Shown here in pieces: positions 23,385-31,187 of a DNA stretch of 37,805 nucleotides. The translations under genes and the position numbers were made by a program. Position 1 is the stretch's first letter; each line of letters begins with the position of its first letter. The stretch is from Subtercola sp. Z020 (lineage in GTDB: Bacteria; Actinomycetota; Actinomycetes; Actinomycetales; Microbacteriaceae): contig NZ_PSTT01000099.1 in the NCBI RefSeq assembly GCF_002931235.1, positions 1 through 37,805 of the forward strand, read 5' to 3'. Below the pieces are notes generated by a model. That model searched no databases. It was not told the DNA's origin and worked only from the letters and a program-made list of their open reading frames with translations.

Positions 23385-24413
23385 GTGACCTTCATTGCTG
23401 CAGAAAACAGATACGACGACCTCCTCCCCTACCGACGCACGGGGCGAAGCGGGCTGCTCCTGCCCGCCGTCTCGCTCGGGCTCTGGCAGAACTTCGGCGA
23501 CACGACGACGACGGAGAGCCAGCGGGCGATCCTCCGTCGGGCCTTCGACCTCGGGGTGACGCACTTCGACCTCGCCAACAACTACGGCCCGCCCTACGGC
23601 AGCGCCGAGACGAACTTCGGGCGCATCTTCGCCGAAGACTTCGTGCCGTACCGAGACGAACTCGTCATCTCGTCGAAGGCCGGCTACGACATGTGGCCGG
23701 GCCCCTACGGCAACTACGGTTCGCGCAAATACCTGCTCGCCTCGCTCGACCAGTCGCTCGAGCGCATGGGGCTCGACTACGTCGACATCTTCTACTCGCA
23801 CCGCGCCGACCCCGACACTCCGCTCGAAGAGACGATGGGCGCGCTGCACACGGCCGTCACCTCGGGCCGGGCCCTCTATGCGGGCATCTCGTCGTACTCG
23901 CCCGAGCGCACCGTCGAGGCCGCGCGCATCCTGGGCGACCTGGGGACTCCCCTGCTCATCCACCAGCCGTCGTATTCCATGCTGAACCGGTGGATCGAAG
24001 ACGGCCTGCTCGACACCCTCGGCGACCTCGGCGTCGGCTGCATCGCGTTCTCGCCGCTGGCCCAGGGCATGCTCACCGATCGGTACCTGAACGGCATCCC
24101 CTCCGATTCGCGCGCAGCCCGTGAGGGGTCGATGAAGTCGTCGTTCGTGAGCGACGAGGCCCTCTCGCACATCACCGCTCTGAACGAGATCGCGTCGGGC
24201 CGCGGGCAGACCCTCGCGCAGCTCGCGCTCAGCTGGGCTCTCCGCGACGAGCGCGTCACCTCGGTGCTGATCGGCGCATCGAGCGTGAAGCAGCTCGAAG
24301 ACAACCTCGCGTCGACCCAGAACCTGGCCTTCACCAGCGCCGAGCTCGACGCGATCGACGAGCACGCGATCGACGGCGGCATCAACCTCTGGGCGGCGTC
24401 GAGCGCGGTGTAG
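23385..24413 (+). CDS. Aldo/keto reductase, YghZ/L-glyceraldehyde-3-phosphate reductase type
   Basis: A 342-aa NADPH-dependent oxidoreductase with a TIM-barrel fold. I choose GTG 23385, giving a normal N-terminus before YRRTGRSGLLLPAVSLGLWQ; GTG 23355 is an alternative. AKR motifs are THFDLANNYGPPYGSAE (Asp and Tyr of the tetrad), ISSKAGYDMWPG (Lys), YVDIFYSHRADPDTPLEET (His), and the cofactor region VTSVLIGASSVKQLEDNL. The NNYGPPYGSAE and KAGYDMWPGPYG signatures are those of YghZ (AKR14), which reduces L-glyceraldehyde 3-phosphate and methylglyoxal in E. coli. No ribosome binding site is seen, so translation may be leaderless. It is divergent from the hydrolase gene, only 49 nt apart. Confidence 0.9.
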   Translation: MTFIAAENRYDDLLPYRRTGRSGLLLPAVSLGLWQNFGDTTTTESQRAILRRAFDLGVTHFDLANNYGPPYGSAETNFGRIFAEDFVPYRDELVISSKAGYDMWPGPYGNYGSRKYLLASLDQSLERMGLDYVDIFYSHRADPDTPLEETMGALHTAVTSGRALYAGISSYSPERTVEAARILGDLGTPLLIHQPSYSMLNRWIEDGLLDTLGDLGVGCIAFSPLAQGMLTDRYLNGIPSDSRAAREGSMKSSFVSDEALSHITALNEIASGRGQTLAQLALSWALRDERVTSVLIGASSVKQLEDNLASTQNLAFTSAELDAIDEHAIDGGINLWAASSAV

Positions 24414-24428
24414 CGCAGGGGCCCGCAA

Positions 24429-24434
24429 TACGCT
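24429..24434 (+). promoter_or_regulatory. -10 hexamer of a predicted leaderless transcript (PIG-L deacetylase)
   Basis: TACGCT lies exactly 6 nt before ATG 24441, in the 27-nt gap after the aldo/keto reductase. The deacetylase may therefore be transcribed independently of the upstream gene. Confidence 0.5.
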
Positions 24435-24440
24435 GGGTGG

Positions 24441-25226
24441 ATGCTGTTCACCGAACTCGAAGGCCACCCGGCCGCCGCCGTGCTGTTCCTGCATGCCCAC
24501 CCCGACGACGAGACCCTGGCGACGGGCGGCCTGATGGCGACGCTCGCCGCCGAGGGGTTCCGCGTGGTGCTCGTCACCGGCACCCGCGGGGAGCGCGGCG
24601 AGGTCGTGCCCGGCCCCCTCGCCCACCTCGAGGGCACACCCGGCCTCGCTCCCGTGCGCGTCGCCGAGCTCGCTGCGGCGATGCGCGCACTGGGTGTCGA
24701 CGATCACCGTTTTCTCGGTGCGGGGGCCTCCGCCGCCGCCCACGGAGCGCGTGCAGCCGGGCTCCCGCCGCGAACGTATTCCGATTCGGGCATGCAGTGG
24801 GGGCCTCTTGGCACCGCCGTCGCCGCAGATGACGCTCCGTTCGATGCCCTGAGCCTGGCGCCGCTCGATGAAGTGGTCGATGACATCCGAACAGTGGTGG
24901 CGGATGTCGAACCGCGCCTCCTCGTCTCGTACGACGAAACCGGGGGGTACGGGCATCCCGATCACGTGCGGATGCATGACGCTGCCGCCCGAGTGTCGGC
25001 GCTCACGGGCATCCCGCTCGTCACCGTCGTCTCGGCCTGGGAGGGCGACGCCGCTCTCGAATCCGACGATGTCGTCGTGCCGCTCGGCGACCGGCGACCG
25101 GCGAAGTTCGCTGCCCTGCGGGCGTACGCCACCCAGCTCAGCGTCGAGGGCGACGACATCGTGCTGTCGGGTGGCCAGCGCCACACCGTCGCCGAAACCG
25201 AGGTGTACCGGCGCGCGCGTTCGTGA
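24441..25226 (+). CDS. PIG-L family deacetylase
   Basis: A 261-aa Zn-dependent N-acetylglucosaminyl-type deacetylase. ATG 24441 has TACGCT 6 nt before it. The metal-site motif HAHPDDETLATGG (residues 18-30) gives His20 and Asp23 as ligands with Asp22 as likely base, and the third ligand is in GYGHPDHVRMH. VTGTRGERGE is also typical of the MshB/Mca group that works in mycothiol metabolism of actinobacteria. The middle region (HRFLGAGAS and DSGMQWGP) is similar to MshB-like proteins. It could be MshB, Mca or a paralogue acting on another amide; the sequence alone does not settle this. Confidence 0.88.
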   Translation: MLFTELEGHPAAAVLFLHAHPDDETLATGGLMATLAAEGFRVVLVTGTRGERGEVVPGPLAHLEGTPGLAPVRVAELAAAMRALGVDDHRFLGAGASAAAHGARAAGLPPRTYSDSGMQWGPLGTAVAADDAPFDALSLAPLDEVVDDIRTVVADVEPRLLVSYDETGGYGHPDHVRMHDAAARVSALTGIPLVTVVSAWEGDAALESDDVVVPLGDRRPAKFAALRAYATQLSVEGDDIVLSGGQRHTVAETEVYRRARS

Positions 25227-25277
25227 TGCCGCTGCCGTGACGAGGCGGATTCGCCCGGGCGCACGAGGCCCCGAGTG

Positions 25278-25296
25278 TTAGGCTCGCCTTACCCGA
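25278..25296. promoter_or_regulatory. DtxR/IdeR-like iron box
   Basis: TTAGGCTCGCCTTACCCGA matches the 19-bp consensus TTAGGTTAGSCTAACCTAA at 14 positions, including both central half-site cores. It includes TAGGCT, a possible -10, so a repressor bound here would block transcription of the oxygenase gene that starts 71 nt farther on. Confidence 0.55.
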
Positions 25297-25366
25297 TCAG
25301 GTGACGGCACGCTCGCGCGTGTGGTCGCCGACGTGTGATTTCGAGAAGAAGGGCACCTTCACCCCC

Positions 25367-26143
25367 ATGAGCTTCATCACCTCCCCTGCTTTCGCGGAAA
25401 AAGGTTACGTCGTGCTCGATCGGTACGACCAGGCCGCTGATCCGAAGGAGTGGCTCGACCTCGAGTACGTCGACTGGAAGTCGTCGGGAGTGACCCGTTT
25501 CGCGCCGCTGGCCAGCGCATTCGGCGACATGGAGTGCAACGGCTTCTGGAACCACACGCCTCCCCGCACCGACAAAGACGGCGTCTGGGTGAAGGCGAAC
25601 GCCGACCTCGCGCCCATTCTGAAGGCGCGCGCGGAGGAGCCCGGCACCAACATCGGCCGCTGCCGCGTGATCGAGCTCCAGCCGAACGACTACACGAACG
25701 CCATCTACAACCTGCACCAGGACGACAACAACCGCCTCAACCCCGACGGCACCGGGTGGATCGTGCGGGCCTTCTTCAACCTCTCCGACGACCCCTCCTC
25801 CGTACTGATCCTGCGCGAAGACCGTTTCGACCCCGAGACCGAGGTGCGCATCCCGCTGCCCGCCGGCGCGCAGGTCATCGTCGACACGCAGCGGTTCTGG
25901 CACGCCGTCTGGCAGGTCGGCCCCGAGCCGCGCTACTGCCTGATCACCTCGTGGGAGTCCGGCCCCGAACTCGACGCCTACATCGAGAAGTACCACGGCA
26001 CCTCGAACACCGTGAACCCGCCCCTCGACCCGCAGGTGATCGAAGACGCCCAGGCCGAGGTGCGCCGTCGCCTCGCCGAGCGCTCCGCCACCCTGGCTTC
26101 GCAGGGCAAGCGCGACCCCGGCCCCCGCGACCCCGAGGCCTGA
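25367..26143 (+). CDS. Probable Fe(II)/2-oxoglutarate-type oxygenase, iron-regulated
   Basis: A 258-aa protein, probably cytoplasmic. ATG 25367 is chosen as the start of the conserved-looking N-terminus (MSFITSPAFAEKGYVVLDRY); GTG 25301 in frame is less likely. I do not recall a named family, but a jelly-roll metal triad is visible: His117-x-Asp119 (NLHQDDNN), His179 (RFWHAVWQ), and Arg189 ten residues later (EPRYCLI), the position of the 2-oxoglutarate-binding Arg in that superfamily. WIVRAFFNLSDDPSSVLIL provides the core strands. The gene stands alone behind an iron box, so it is probably expressed when iron is scarce. Possible roles include modification of a siderophore or related metabolite; this is speculation. 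The C-terminal 40 residues are charged and helical. Confidence 0.7.
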   Translation: MSFITSPAFAEKGYVVLDRYDQAADPKEWLDLEYVDWKSSGVTRFAPLASAFGDMECNGFWNHTPPRTDKDGVWVKANADLAPILKARAEEPGTNIGRCRVIELQPNDYTNAIYNLHQDDNNRLNPDGTGWIVRAFFNLSDDPSSVLILREDRFDPETEVRIPLPAGAQVIVDTQRFWHAVWQVGPEPRYCLITSWESGPELDAYIEKYHGTSNTVNPPLDPQVIEDAQAEVRRRLAERSATLASQGKRDPGPRDPEA

Positions 26144-26212
26144 CCCGGCGCGCTCCTCCTCCTGTCACGCCCTGCTCCGTCACTGCGGCGGGGCGCCGCC
26201 TTGTGCTGCTCG

Positions 26213-26760
26213 TCAGAGCTCCGGATGCTCGCCGAGCAGCCCGGGCACCCCGCTCTGTGTGCAGAGCCAGTGCGCGAAGTCTGCGTCGATGAAGCCGGCC
26301 AGTCTCACCACCGATCGGTGGGCATCCTGCACCGAGAGCCGCCGCCAGGCTCCCGTCGCCTTGTCTCGCTGATCTGGGAGCGGGATGCCCCACAGCACGG
26401 GCTCGTGATGCACGACCCGGTTGCGCAGGTACCGCACCTCGTTGGCCGTTCGGAGCACCTGCGTGCGGATGCTGCTGCTGTTCGGGAATGCTGCGGCCAA
26501 GCATGGTTTCCACAGGATTTCGTCATTGGTTCTTGTCTCGTCGCAAACCATCTCGGCCCGAACACCGCATCCAGCTGGCGGCTCATCGCGTTGCGCAGAG
26601 CAACTTCGATCACGCCGACGTCCCGAAAGAGCGCGCTCGCGAGCTCGGCGTTGCGAGAGTAGAGCGCCACACCTTCTGCCACGTCACCGGCCTCGTCGAT
26701 GAACCGGGCGAGGCGATCGCGGCCGAGTATGGGAAGGGTGATGTCGACGTCTGAGAGCAA
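26213..26760 (-). pseudogene. Abi-like (Abi_2 family) abortive-infection-type protein, frameshifted
   Basis: Two overlapping minus-strand frames each carry one half of an Abi-like protein. The N-terminal half, from TTG 26760, has RLARFIDEAGDVAEGVALY and DVGVIEVALRNAMSRQLDAVFGPRW. The C-terminal half, in another frame up to 26213, has ILWKPCLAAAFP and RYLRNRVVHHEPVLWG, the hallmark RNRxxHHEP of this family. The frames cross around 26530-26550. The segment normally found between FGxxW and LW...FP is also short, so there appears to be an internal deletion plus a frameshift. No homopolymer is present at the crossing, which argues against simple sequencing error. Intact relatives are linked to phage resistance, but this copy is probably inactive. 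Confidence 0.7.
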
Positions 26761-26812
26761 CGGCTTCTTTCGGCTTCGGCCAACGTGAGTGGCGCTAAGG
26801 TCCCCTGCGGGT

Positions 26813-26869
26813 TATAATAATGGTTCCCCCGGGCCGGCCACTTCGAGAATGCTCCCGGGGTTCTTCTTT
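26813..26869 (+). other. TATAAT motif followed by a terminator-like hairpin, upstream of radA
   Basis: TATAAT (26813-26818) is followed by CCCCGGG (26827-26833) pairing with CCCGGGG (26854-26860) across a 20-nt loop, then TTCTTCTTT (26861-26869). Such a unit could make a very short RNA or attenuate transcription. Reading minus, TATTAT overlaps the same site and could serve the Abi-like pseudogene. The rest of 26761-26978 shows nothing else I can name. Confidence 0.35.
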
Positions 26870-26966
26870 GGGCTGAAGCGGGGGTCGGCCCCTCCTCCAC
26901 AGGGGTCGAGATCTCGCGGTTCTCCACGGATGCGCGGGGGCGCGGAGCGGTGTCGGTGGCCCCGCC

Positions 26967-26972
26967 TAGGGT
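26967..26972 (+). promoter_or_regulatory. -10 hexamer of a predicted leaderless transcript (radA)
   Basis: TAGGGT lies exactly 6 nt before ATG 26979. GGAGG within the spacer ends 1 nt before the ATG, too close for a normal ribosome binding site. Confidence 0.6.
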
Positions 26973-26978
26973 GGAGGC

Positions 26979-28310
26979 ATGCCGACTAAACCGCTCAGCA
27001 ACTTCAAGTGCACCGAGTGCGGGTGGAAGACCCCGCGCTGGGCCGGGCGCTGCGGCGAGTGCCAGGCGTGGGGCACGGTGGTGTCCGCCGCCGAGTCGAC
27101 CGGGCTGCAGGGGCAGGTTCGCGCGGTCAGTGTCGACGAGGCGAGCATCGCGCGCCCCATCACCGAGATCGAGACCGACGCGGCCATGCACTGGGCCACC
27201 GGCATCACTGAATTCGATCGTGTGCTGGGCGGGGGCCTCGTGCCGGGCGTCGCCATCCTCCTCTCAGGCGAGCCCGGGGTGGGCAAATCCACGCTGCTAC
27301 TTGAGGTCGCTGCCCGGGCCGCGCAGGAGCACCTACGGGTGCTCTATGTCAGCGCCGAGGAGTCCGTCGGGCAGATCAAGATGCGTGCTGAGCGCACCCG
27401 ATCCCTCTCCCCCACCCTGATGCTCGCGGCCGAGACCGACCTGGCGACGATCCTCGGGCAGATCGACGCGGTGATGCCGCACCTCGTGATCGTCGACTCC
27501 GTGCAGACGGTGAGCAGTTCGCAGATCGAGGGCGCTGCCGGCGGGCCGACCCAGGTGCGGGCGGTCGCGTCTGCGTTGATCCGGGTCGCCAAGGAGCGGT
27601 CGCTCCCCGTGCTGCTCGTCGGGCACGTCACGAAAGACGGCTCCATCGCCGGTCCGCGCGTGCTCGAGCACCTGGTCGACGTCGTCTGCCAGTTCGAGGG
27701 CGACAGGCAGACTGCGCTGCGCTTCGTGCGCACGCTGAAGAACCGGTTCGGGCCGACCGACGAGGTCGGGTGCTTCGAGATGACGGGCGAGGGCATCCGC
27801 GAGGTGCCCGACCCGAGTGGGCTGTTCCTCAGCCGCGGTTCCGAAGCCGTGAGCGGCACCTGCGTCACGGTCGCGCTCGAGGGTCGTCGCGCCCTGCCGG
27901 TCGAGGTACAGGCGCTCGTCGTCTCGACGACGGCACCGAACCCGAGGCGGGTGACGAACGGGGTGGATGCGTCCCGCGTCTCGATGCTGCTCGCCGTGCT
28001 CGAACGGCGGCTGAACGTGAAACTCTCCGACAAGGACGTGTACGTGTCGACGGTCGGCGGGGTGAAGCTGACGGAGCCCTCCGCCGACCTCGCGATCGCC
28101 CTCGCCATCGCCTCCGCCAACAACGACAGGGCGCTGCCCCACAACTTCGTGGCATTCGGCGAGATCAGCCTTGCGGGCGAGGTGCGGCCCGTGACATCGA
28201 GCGACCTCCGTGCGACCGAGGCGCGCCGCCTCGGCTTCACCCGCATTCTCGGCCCCGGCCAGACCGGAATCCGCCAGGCCTTCGCGAAGGCGTTCGAGCC
28301 GGCGGGCTGA
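26979..28310 (+). CDS. radA: DNA repair protein RadA
   Basis: A 443-aa RecA-like ATPase that promotes branch migration and processing of recombination intermediates. The start is ATG 26979 with TAGGGT 6 nt upstream. The N-terminal zinc finger has Cys11, Cys14, Cys25 and Cys28 (CTECGW...GRCGEC). Walker A is GEPGVGKST (97-105), followed by LYVSAEESVGQIKMRAER and the Walker B region HLVIVDSVQTV. The RadA-specific KNRFG motif (LKNRFGPTDEVGCFEM) is intact. The last 150 residues form the Lon-protease-like domain (KLTEPSADLAIALAIASA, FGEISLAGEVRPV). Length and motif order are standard. It converges on the carboxylesterase gene 48 nt downstream. Confidence 0.96.
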   Translation: MPTKPLSNFKCTECGWKTPRWAGRCGECQAWGTVVSAAESTGLQGQVRAVSVDEASIARPITEIETDAAMHWATGITEFDRVLGGGLVPGVAILLSGEPGVGKSTLLLEVAARAAQEHLRVLYVSAEESVGQIKMRAERTRSLSPTLMLAAETDLATILGQIDAVMPHLVIVDSVQTVSSSQIEGAAGGPTQVRAVASALIRVAKERSLPVLLVGHVTKDGSIAGPRVLEHLVDVVCQFEGDRQTALRFVRTLKNRFGPTDEVGCFEMTGEGIREVPDPSGLFLSRGSEAVSGTCVTVALEGRRALPVEVQALVVSTTAPNPRRVTNGVDASRVSMLLAVLERRLNVKLSDKDVYVSTVGGVKLTEPSADLAIALAIASANNDRALPHNFVAFGEISLAGEVRPVTSSDLRATEARRLGFTRILGPGQTGIRQAFAKAFEPAG

Positions 28311-28358
28311 GGCGCGGGCGGCGCAGATCGAGTTGCCGCGCGGGTAACCGGCGCCGGC

Positions 28359-30011
28359 TCAGACGTGCGGAACGAAAGCCTGCCAGGCGGTGCGGCGCGA
28401 GGCGCGGGGGTCGCTCTCGATGCGGTCGACGGCGTCGATGATGAGCGTCTGCCGCGTCTCCTCGTCGTAGCGGGGCCAGGCGACGAGGTTCCTCACCAGC
28501 GAGGAGGGCGCCGCCGCCACCCCCGCTGATGCGCCAGACGCGCCGGGCACCGCAGAAACACCGGGCGCCGCAGAAACACCGGGCGCCGCCGGCTCACCCG
28601 CGTACGCGAAGTGCACCCAGTGCGCCCGCATCCGTGCGCCCGCCGCGAGGAACGTGCGCCGCCCGCCGAGCACCGTCATCGTGCGGCCGAAGGCCCCGCC
28701 CATGCGGTCGAACAGCGCGAAGAGTTCGAGTCCGTGGGTCGCGTCGAAGCCGGCCAGCCGCACCAGGCGCGGGGCGATGTCGAACCGGTAGAAGTAGACG
28801 GGTGCGAACCGCGCATGCCGCTCCGCGACCTTCACCGTCGGGTACCAGAACGCGTAGTCGCCCCCGAAATCCGCCGCCGCGCGCCGCGCAGGCAGCCCGG
28901 GGTACTCCGCCTTGATCGCCTTCCGCGCCTTCTTCTTCGTCTTCGCGAAGATCGCCCGAATGCGTTTGGGCGTCGTGGCGAGAATGTCGAGACGCCCGCT
29001 GAACAGCGAGCCCTCCCGGTCGTTCGTGCCGATGATGAGGGGCACCGGATGCGCCCGGCCGGCCTTGAACGCATCCAGCGGCCGCTCGGGCAGAAAGTCG
29101 CCGTCGATGACGGGGCACAGGGCGATGGTTCCCGGGTCGGTGTCGGGCGCATCGAGCTGCAGAGCATCCGTCGCCCGCACCAGCTCGCGCCAGTCGGCGG
29201 TCACCAGCAACTCCCCCGCGTCTTCGGCGCTGGTGTTCTCGACGCTGTCGGGCGCCACGCGCGCGCTCAGCAGCTCGACGAACTGCGCCGCCCAGAGCCG
29301 GGTCTGCGACGGCGGGTACACCGCGTTCGTCGGCGAGCTCTGGGCGATGGCCCGGGCGAAGAGTCCGGATGCCGCTGGCACCGTCATGAGCGTCGTCACA
29401 GCATTCGCGCCAGCTGACTCGCCGAAGAGGGTGACGCGGTCGGGATCGCCTCCGAACGCACGGATGTTGGCCGCCACCCACTCGAGCGCCGCAACGCAGT
29501 CCTTGAGCCCCAGGTTGTTCTCGATCGGTCGTTCGGGCGTCGAGAACTCCGTGAAATCGAGAAAGCCGAGCGCCCCGAGCCGGTAGTTGATGCTGACGTA
29601 GACCACGTTCCCCTGCCGAACGAGAGTGTCACCGTTCTGCGGCACCTCGGCTGACGACCCGACGATGTAGGCCCCGCCGTGGATGAACACCATCACGGGG
29701 AGCAGGGCTGCCGGATGCCCGTCGGCACCCGTACCGGCCGGCCGCACCACATTCAGGCTGAGGCAGTTCTCGCCCATCGGGGTGTTCTTCCGGGCGCCGA
29801 TGAAGCGGCCCTCCCTGGACTGCGGGGCCACCGGCCCGAACCGGCCCGCATCGCGCACCCCGCTCCACGACTGCGGCGGTTGCGGCGCCCGGAACCTCAG
29901 TGGCCCGGTGGGTGCTGCCGCGTACGGCAGCCCGCGCCACGACTCGACTCCGCGCTCCCGCACACCGCGCGCGATTCCTGTCGTCAGAGTGACGTCGAGC
30001 GCGTGCGGCAT
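28359..30011 (-). CDS. Type-B carboxylesterase
   Basis: A 550-aa serine esterase of the carboxylesterase/cholinesterase superfamily. ATG 30011 has TAGCAT exactly 6 nt upstream. Signatures are the N-terminal GVESWRGLPYAAAPTGPLRF, the EDCLYLN-type segment as ENCLSLNV, the oxyanion hole HGGAYIVGS (residues 111-119) and the nucleophile elbow GESAGAN with Ser199. No signal peptide is present, so it is likely cytoplasmic. Near the C-terminus an Ala/Pro/Gly/Ser repeat (APGVS and VPGAS units) interrupts the domain between FAYAGEPAAP and LVRNLVAWP; it is encoded by an 18-bp tandem repeat. Natural esters unknown. Confidence 0.9.
   Translation of the reverse strand: MPHALDVTLTTGIARGVRERGVESWRGLPYAAAPTGPLRFRAPQPPQSWSGVRDAGRFGPVAPQSREGRFIGARKNTPMGENCLSLNVVRPAGTGADGHPAALLPVMVFIHGGAYIVGSSAEVPQNGDTLVRQGNVVYVSINYRLGALGFLDFTEFSTPERPIENNLGLKDCVAALEWVAANIRAFGGDPDRVTLFGESAGANAVTTLMTVPAASGLFARAIAQSSPTNAVYPPSQTRLWAAQFVELLSARVAPDSVENTSAEDAGELLVTADWRELVRATDALQLDAPDTDPGTIALCPVIDGDFLPERPLDAFKAGRAHPVPLIIGTNDREGSLFSGRLDILATTPKRIRAIFAKTKKKARKAIKAEYPGLPARRAAADFGGDYAFWYPTVKVAERHARFAPVYFYRFDIAPRLVRLAGFDATHGLELFALFDRMGGAFGRTMTVLGGRRTFLAAGARMRAHWVHFAYAGEPAAPGVSAAPGVSAVPGASGASAGVAAAPSSLVRNLVAWPRYDEETRQTLIIDAVDRIESDPRASRRTAWQAFVPHV
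28547..28582 (-). repeat. 18-bp tandem repeat in the carboxylesterase gene
   Basis: Units 28547-28564 and 28565-28582 differ by one base, and a partial third unit follows. They encode successive (A/V)PGVSA-like hexapeptides in the loop before the C-terminal segment. Confidence 0.85.
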
Positions 30012-30017
30012 AGTGCG

Positions 30018-30023
30018 ATGCTA
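30018..30023 (-). promoter_or_regulatory. -10 hexamer of a predicted leaderless transcript (carboxylesterase)
   Basis: TAGCAT on the minus strand lies exactly 6 nt before ATG 30011, with no ribosome binding site. Confidence 0.6.
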
Positions 30024-30064
30024 ACCCGCCGAGGTGAACAACCCGGCCGCGCGGGGGTCGGAGC

Positions 30065-30097
30065 GGCACGGCCCCGGAGAGTGCACGGGGCCGTGCC
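30065..30097. terminator. 12-bp perfect hairpin upstream of the carboxylesterase promoter
   Basis: GGCACGGCCCCG (30065-30076) pairs perfectly with 30086-30097 around a 9-nt loop. It has no U tract. It may end a minus-strand transcript coming from the 30.1-31.2 kb region before the carboxylesterase promoter. Confidence 0.55.
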
Positions 30098-30473
30098 GCA
30101 GCGGGTACCAGTCGCCATCTGTTCCTAGCAAACAATGACCGGTCTTTCCCCACCCAGAGAGATTGCGCAACCCGAATTGCCGCAGATCCCTCGACATATT
30201 CTTACCACTTACGCGGATCTTCGTCATCCGGGCTGTGGGAACCCCCTTCTATTGGGGCTGTTTCGGCGCATTCGCTTGAGGGTACATTCGATCTGCAGCC
30301 CGAAACTGCGGCCCCGAATCTGCGGTTGCCTAGAACCCAGATGCGTTTGTCCTGCGTCTGGTGACGTCACTTTTTCCTAGAGGGTGACGCGCCAGACGGG
30401 ATGAGGCGGCTCCTCGGCCGGGAATTGACAAGACCTCCCGAATCTTCCCGTCCGAGAGCCCCTGGCAGAGCGT
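30098..30473. other. AT-richer intergenic stretch without a convincing gene
   Basis: About 375 nt visibly richer in A and T than the flanks. No open frame has actinobacterial codon bias or a ribosome binding site; a 68-codon minus frame starting at 30227 is unconvincing. Visible elements are the palindromes TTGCGCAA (near 30163) and GTGACGTCAC (30361-30370), an imperfect direct repeat CCCGAA-N-CTGCGG (around 30299-30325), and a 9-bp hairpin (30337-30345 with 30353-30361, two G-U pairs) followed by TTTTT (30371-30375). The last looks like a plus-strand terminator with no gene before it, which could mean an unannotated small RNA. Confidence 0.4.
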
Positions 30474-31181
30474 TCAGTTCAGAAGGAACTGCGCCGTGTC
30501 GGTCGACGCGATCCCGTCGACGGAGACCTGCAGGTGGTACGACGCGCCGCCGGCCGGCACCGCTGTCTGCGAGCCTGCGCACGTCGAGGGCGACGAGCGG
30601 ACGCGGTTCCACGGGAACGGGGTGGAAGTCACGGCCACGCCAGGCGCGAGCATCGCGGGGGTGTCGGAGGCGCCGGTCTGGCAATCGGTCGAGACCCAGT
30701 ACGTCTCCGACCCACTCGAGATCGTGTAGACCTGCTTCGACGTGCCGGCGTTGATGGTGCAGGGCGAAGAGCCCGTGTTCACGATGCTGAACGAGAGCTC
30801 GGGATTCGCGCCGCTCGGGTATGTGTTCGCGTCGGTGATGGCGGTCACGGTGATGTTGCCGGCCGCGCAGGCTGCTGTGCCGTCGGTCGCGGCATCGGTC
30901 GACGCGGCGCCGGTGGACGCGGCGCCGCTGGGTGCGGTCGACACCGGCGGGGTGGATGCGGAGCCGCCCGACGCCGGGGCTCCGGACGACGCCGTGCCGC
31001 TGACCGGGGTACCTGAGGCACCGTTCTGCGCAGCGCCGGGCGTCGCCGAGGCCCCCGGTGACCACGGCTTCAGGATGACCAGCAGCACCGCCACGACGAC
31101 AACGACGAGCACCAGCAGTGCGAGCGCCCTGCGTCGCCGGTACACCTTCGGCGAGAGTCGACGGGGCCGTGGTGCAGACAT
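30474..31181 (-). CDS. Membrane-anchored secreted protein with DUF4232-like domain
   Basis: A 235-aa protein. ATG 31181 is chosen because TACCCT lies exactly 6 nt upstream; the frame extends farther but only into the ptsI flank. It has a basic N-terminus (PRPRRLSPKVYRRRR), one hydrophobic helix at about residues 19-41, then a Gly/Ala/Ser/Thr/Pro linker to about residue 105. A compact beta-rich domain follows with four Cys (CAAGNITVTAI, GSSPCTINAG, STDCQTG, PSTCAGS) that can form two disulfides. The domain resembles DUF4232-type Ig-like modules of actinobacterial surface proteins, a tentative link. Likely an extracytoplasmic protein tethered by its N-terminus; function unknown. Confidence 0.7.
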   Translation of the reverse strand: MSAPRPRRLSPKVYRRRRALALLVLVVVVVAVLLVILKPWSPGASATPGAAQNGASGTPVSGTASSGAPASGGSASTPPVSTAPSGAASTGAASTDAATDGTAACAAGNITVTAITDANTYPSGANPELSFSIVNTGSSPCTINAGTSKQVYTISSGSETYWVSTDCQTGASDTPAMLAPGVAVTSTPFPWNRVRSSPSTCAGSQTAVPAGGASYHLQVSVDGIASTDTAQFLLN

Positions 31182-31187
31182 TCTGAC

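Noticed and set aside
22425-25184. A 919-codon open frame on the minus strand across three genes
   Set aside because: It runs antisense to the aldo/keto reductase and PIG-L genes and out of frame with the hydrolase; composition is that of a GC-rich shadow frame and the overlapped genes have clear family motifs.
30021-30227. A 68-codon minus-strand frame in the intergenic stretch before the carboxylesterase
   Set aside because: No ribosome binding site, overlaps the carboxylesterase promoter and a perfect hairpin, and resembles no protein I know. It is left as part of the unexplained region.
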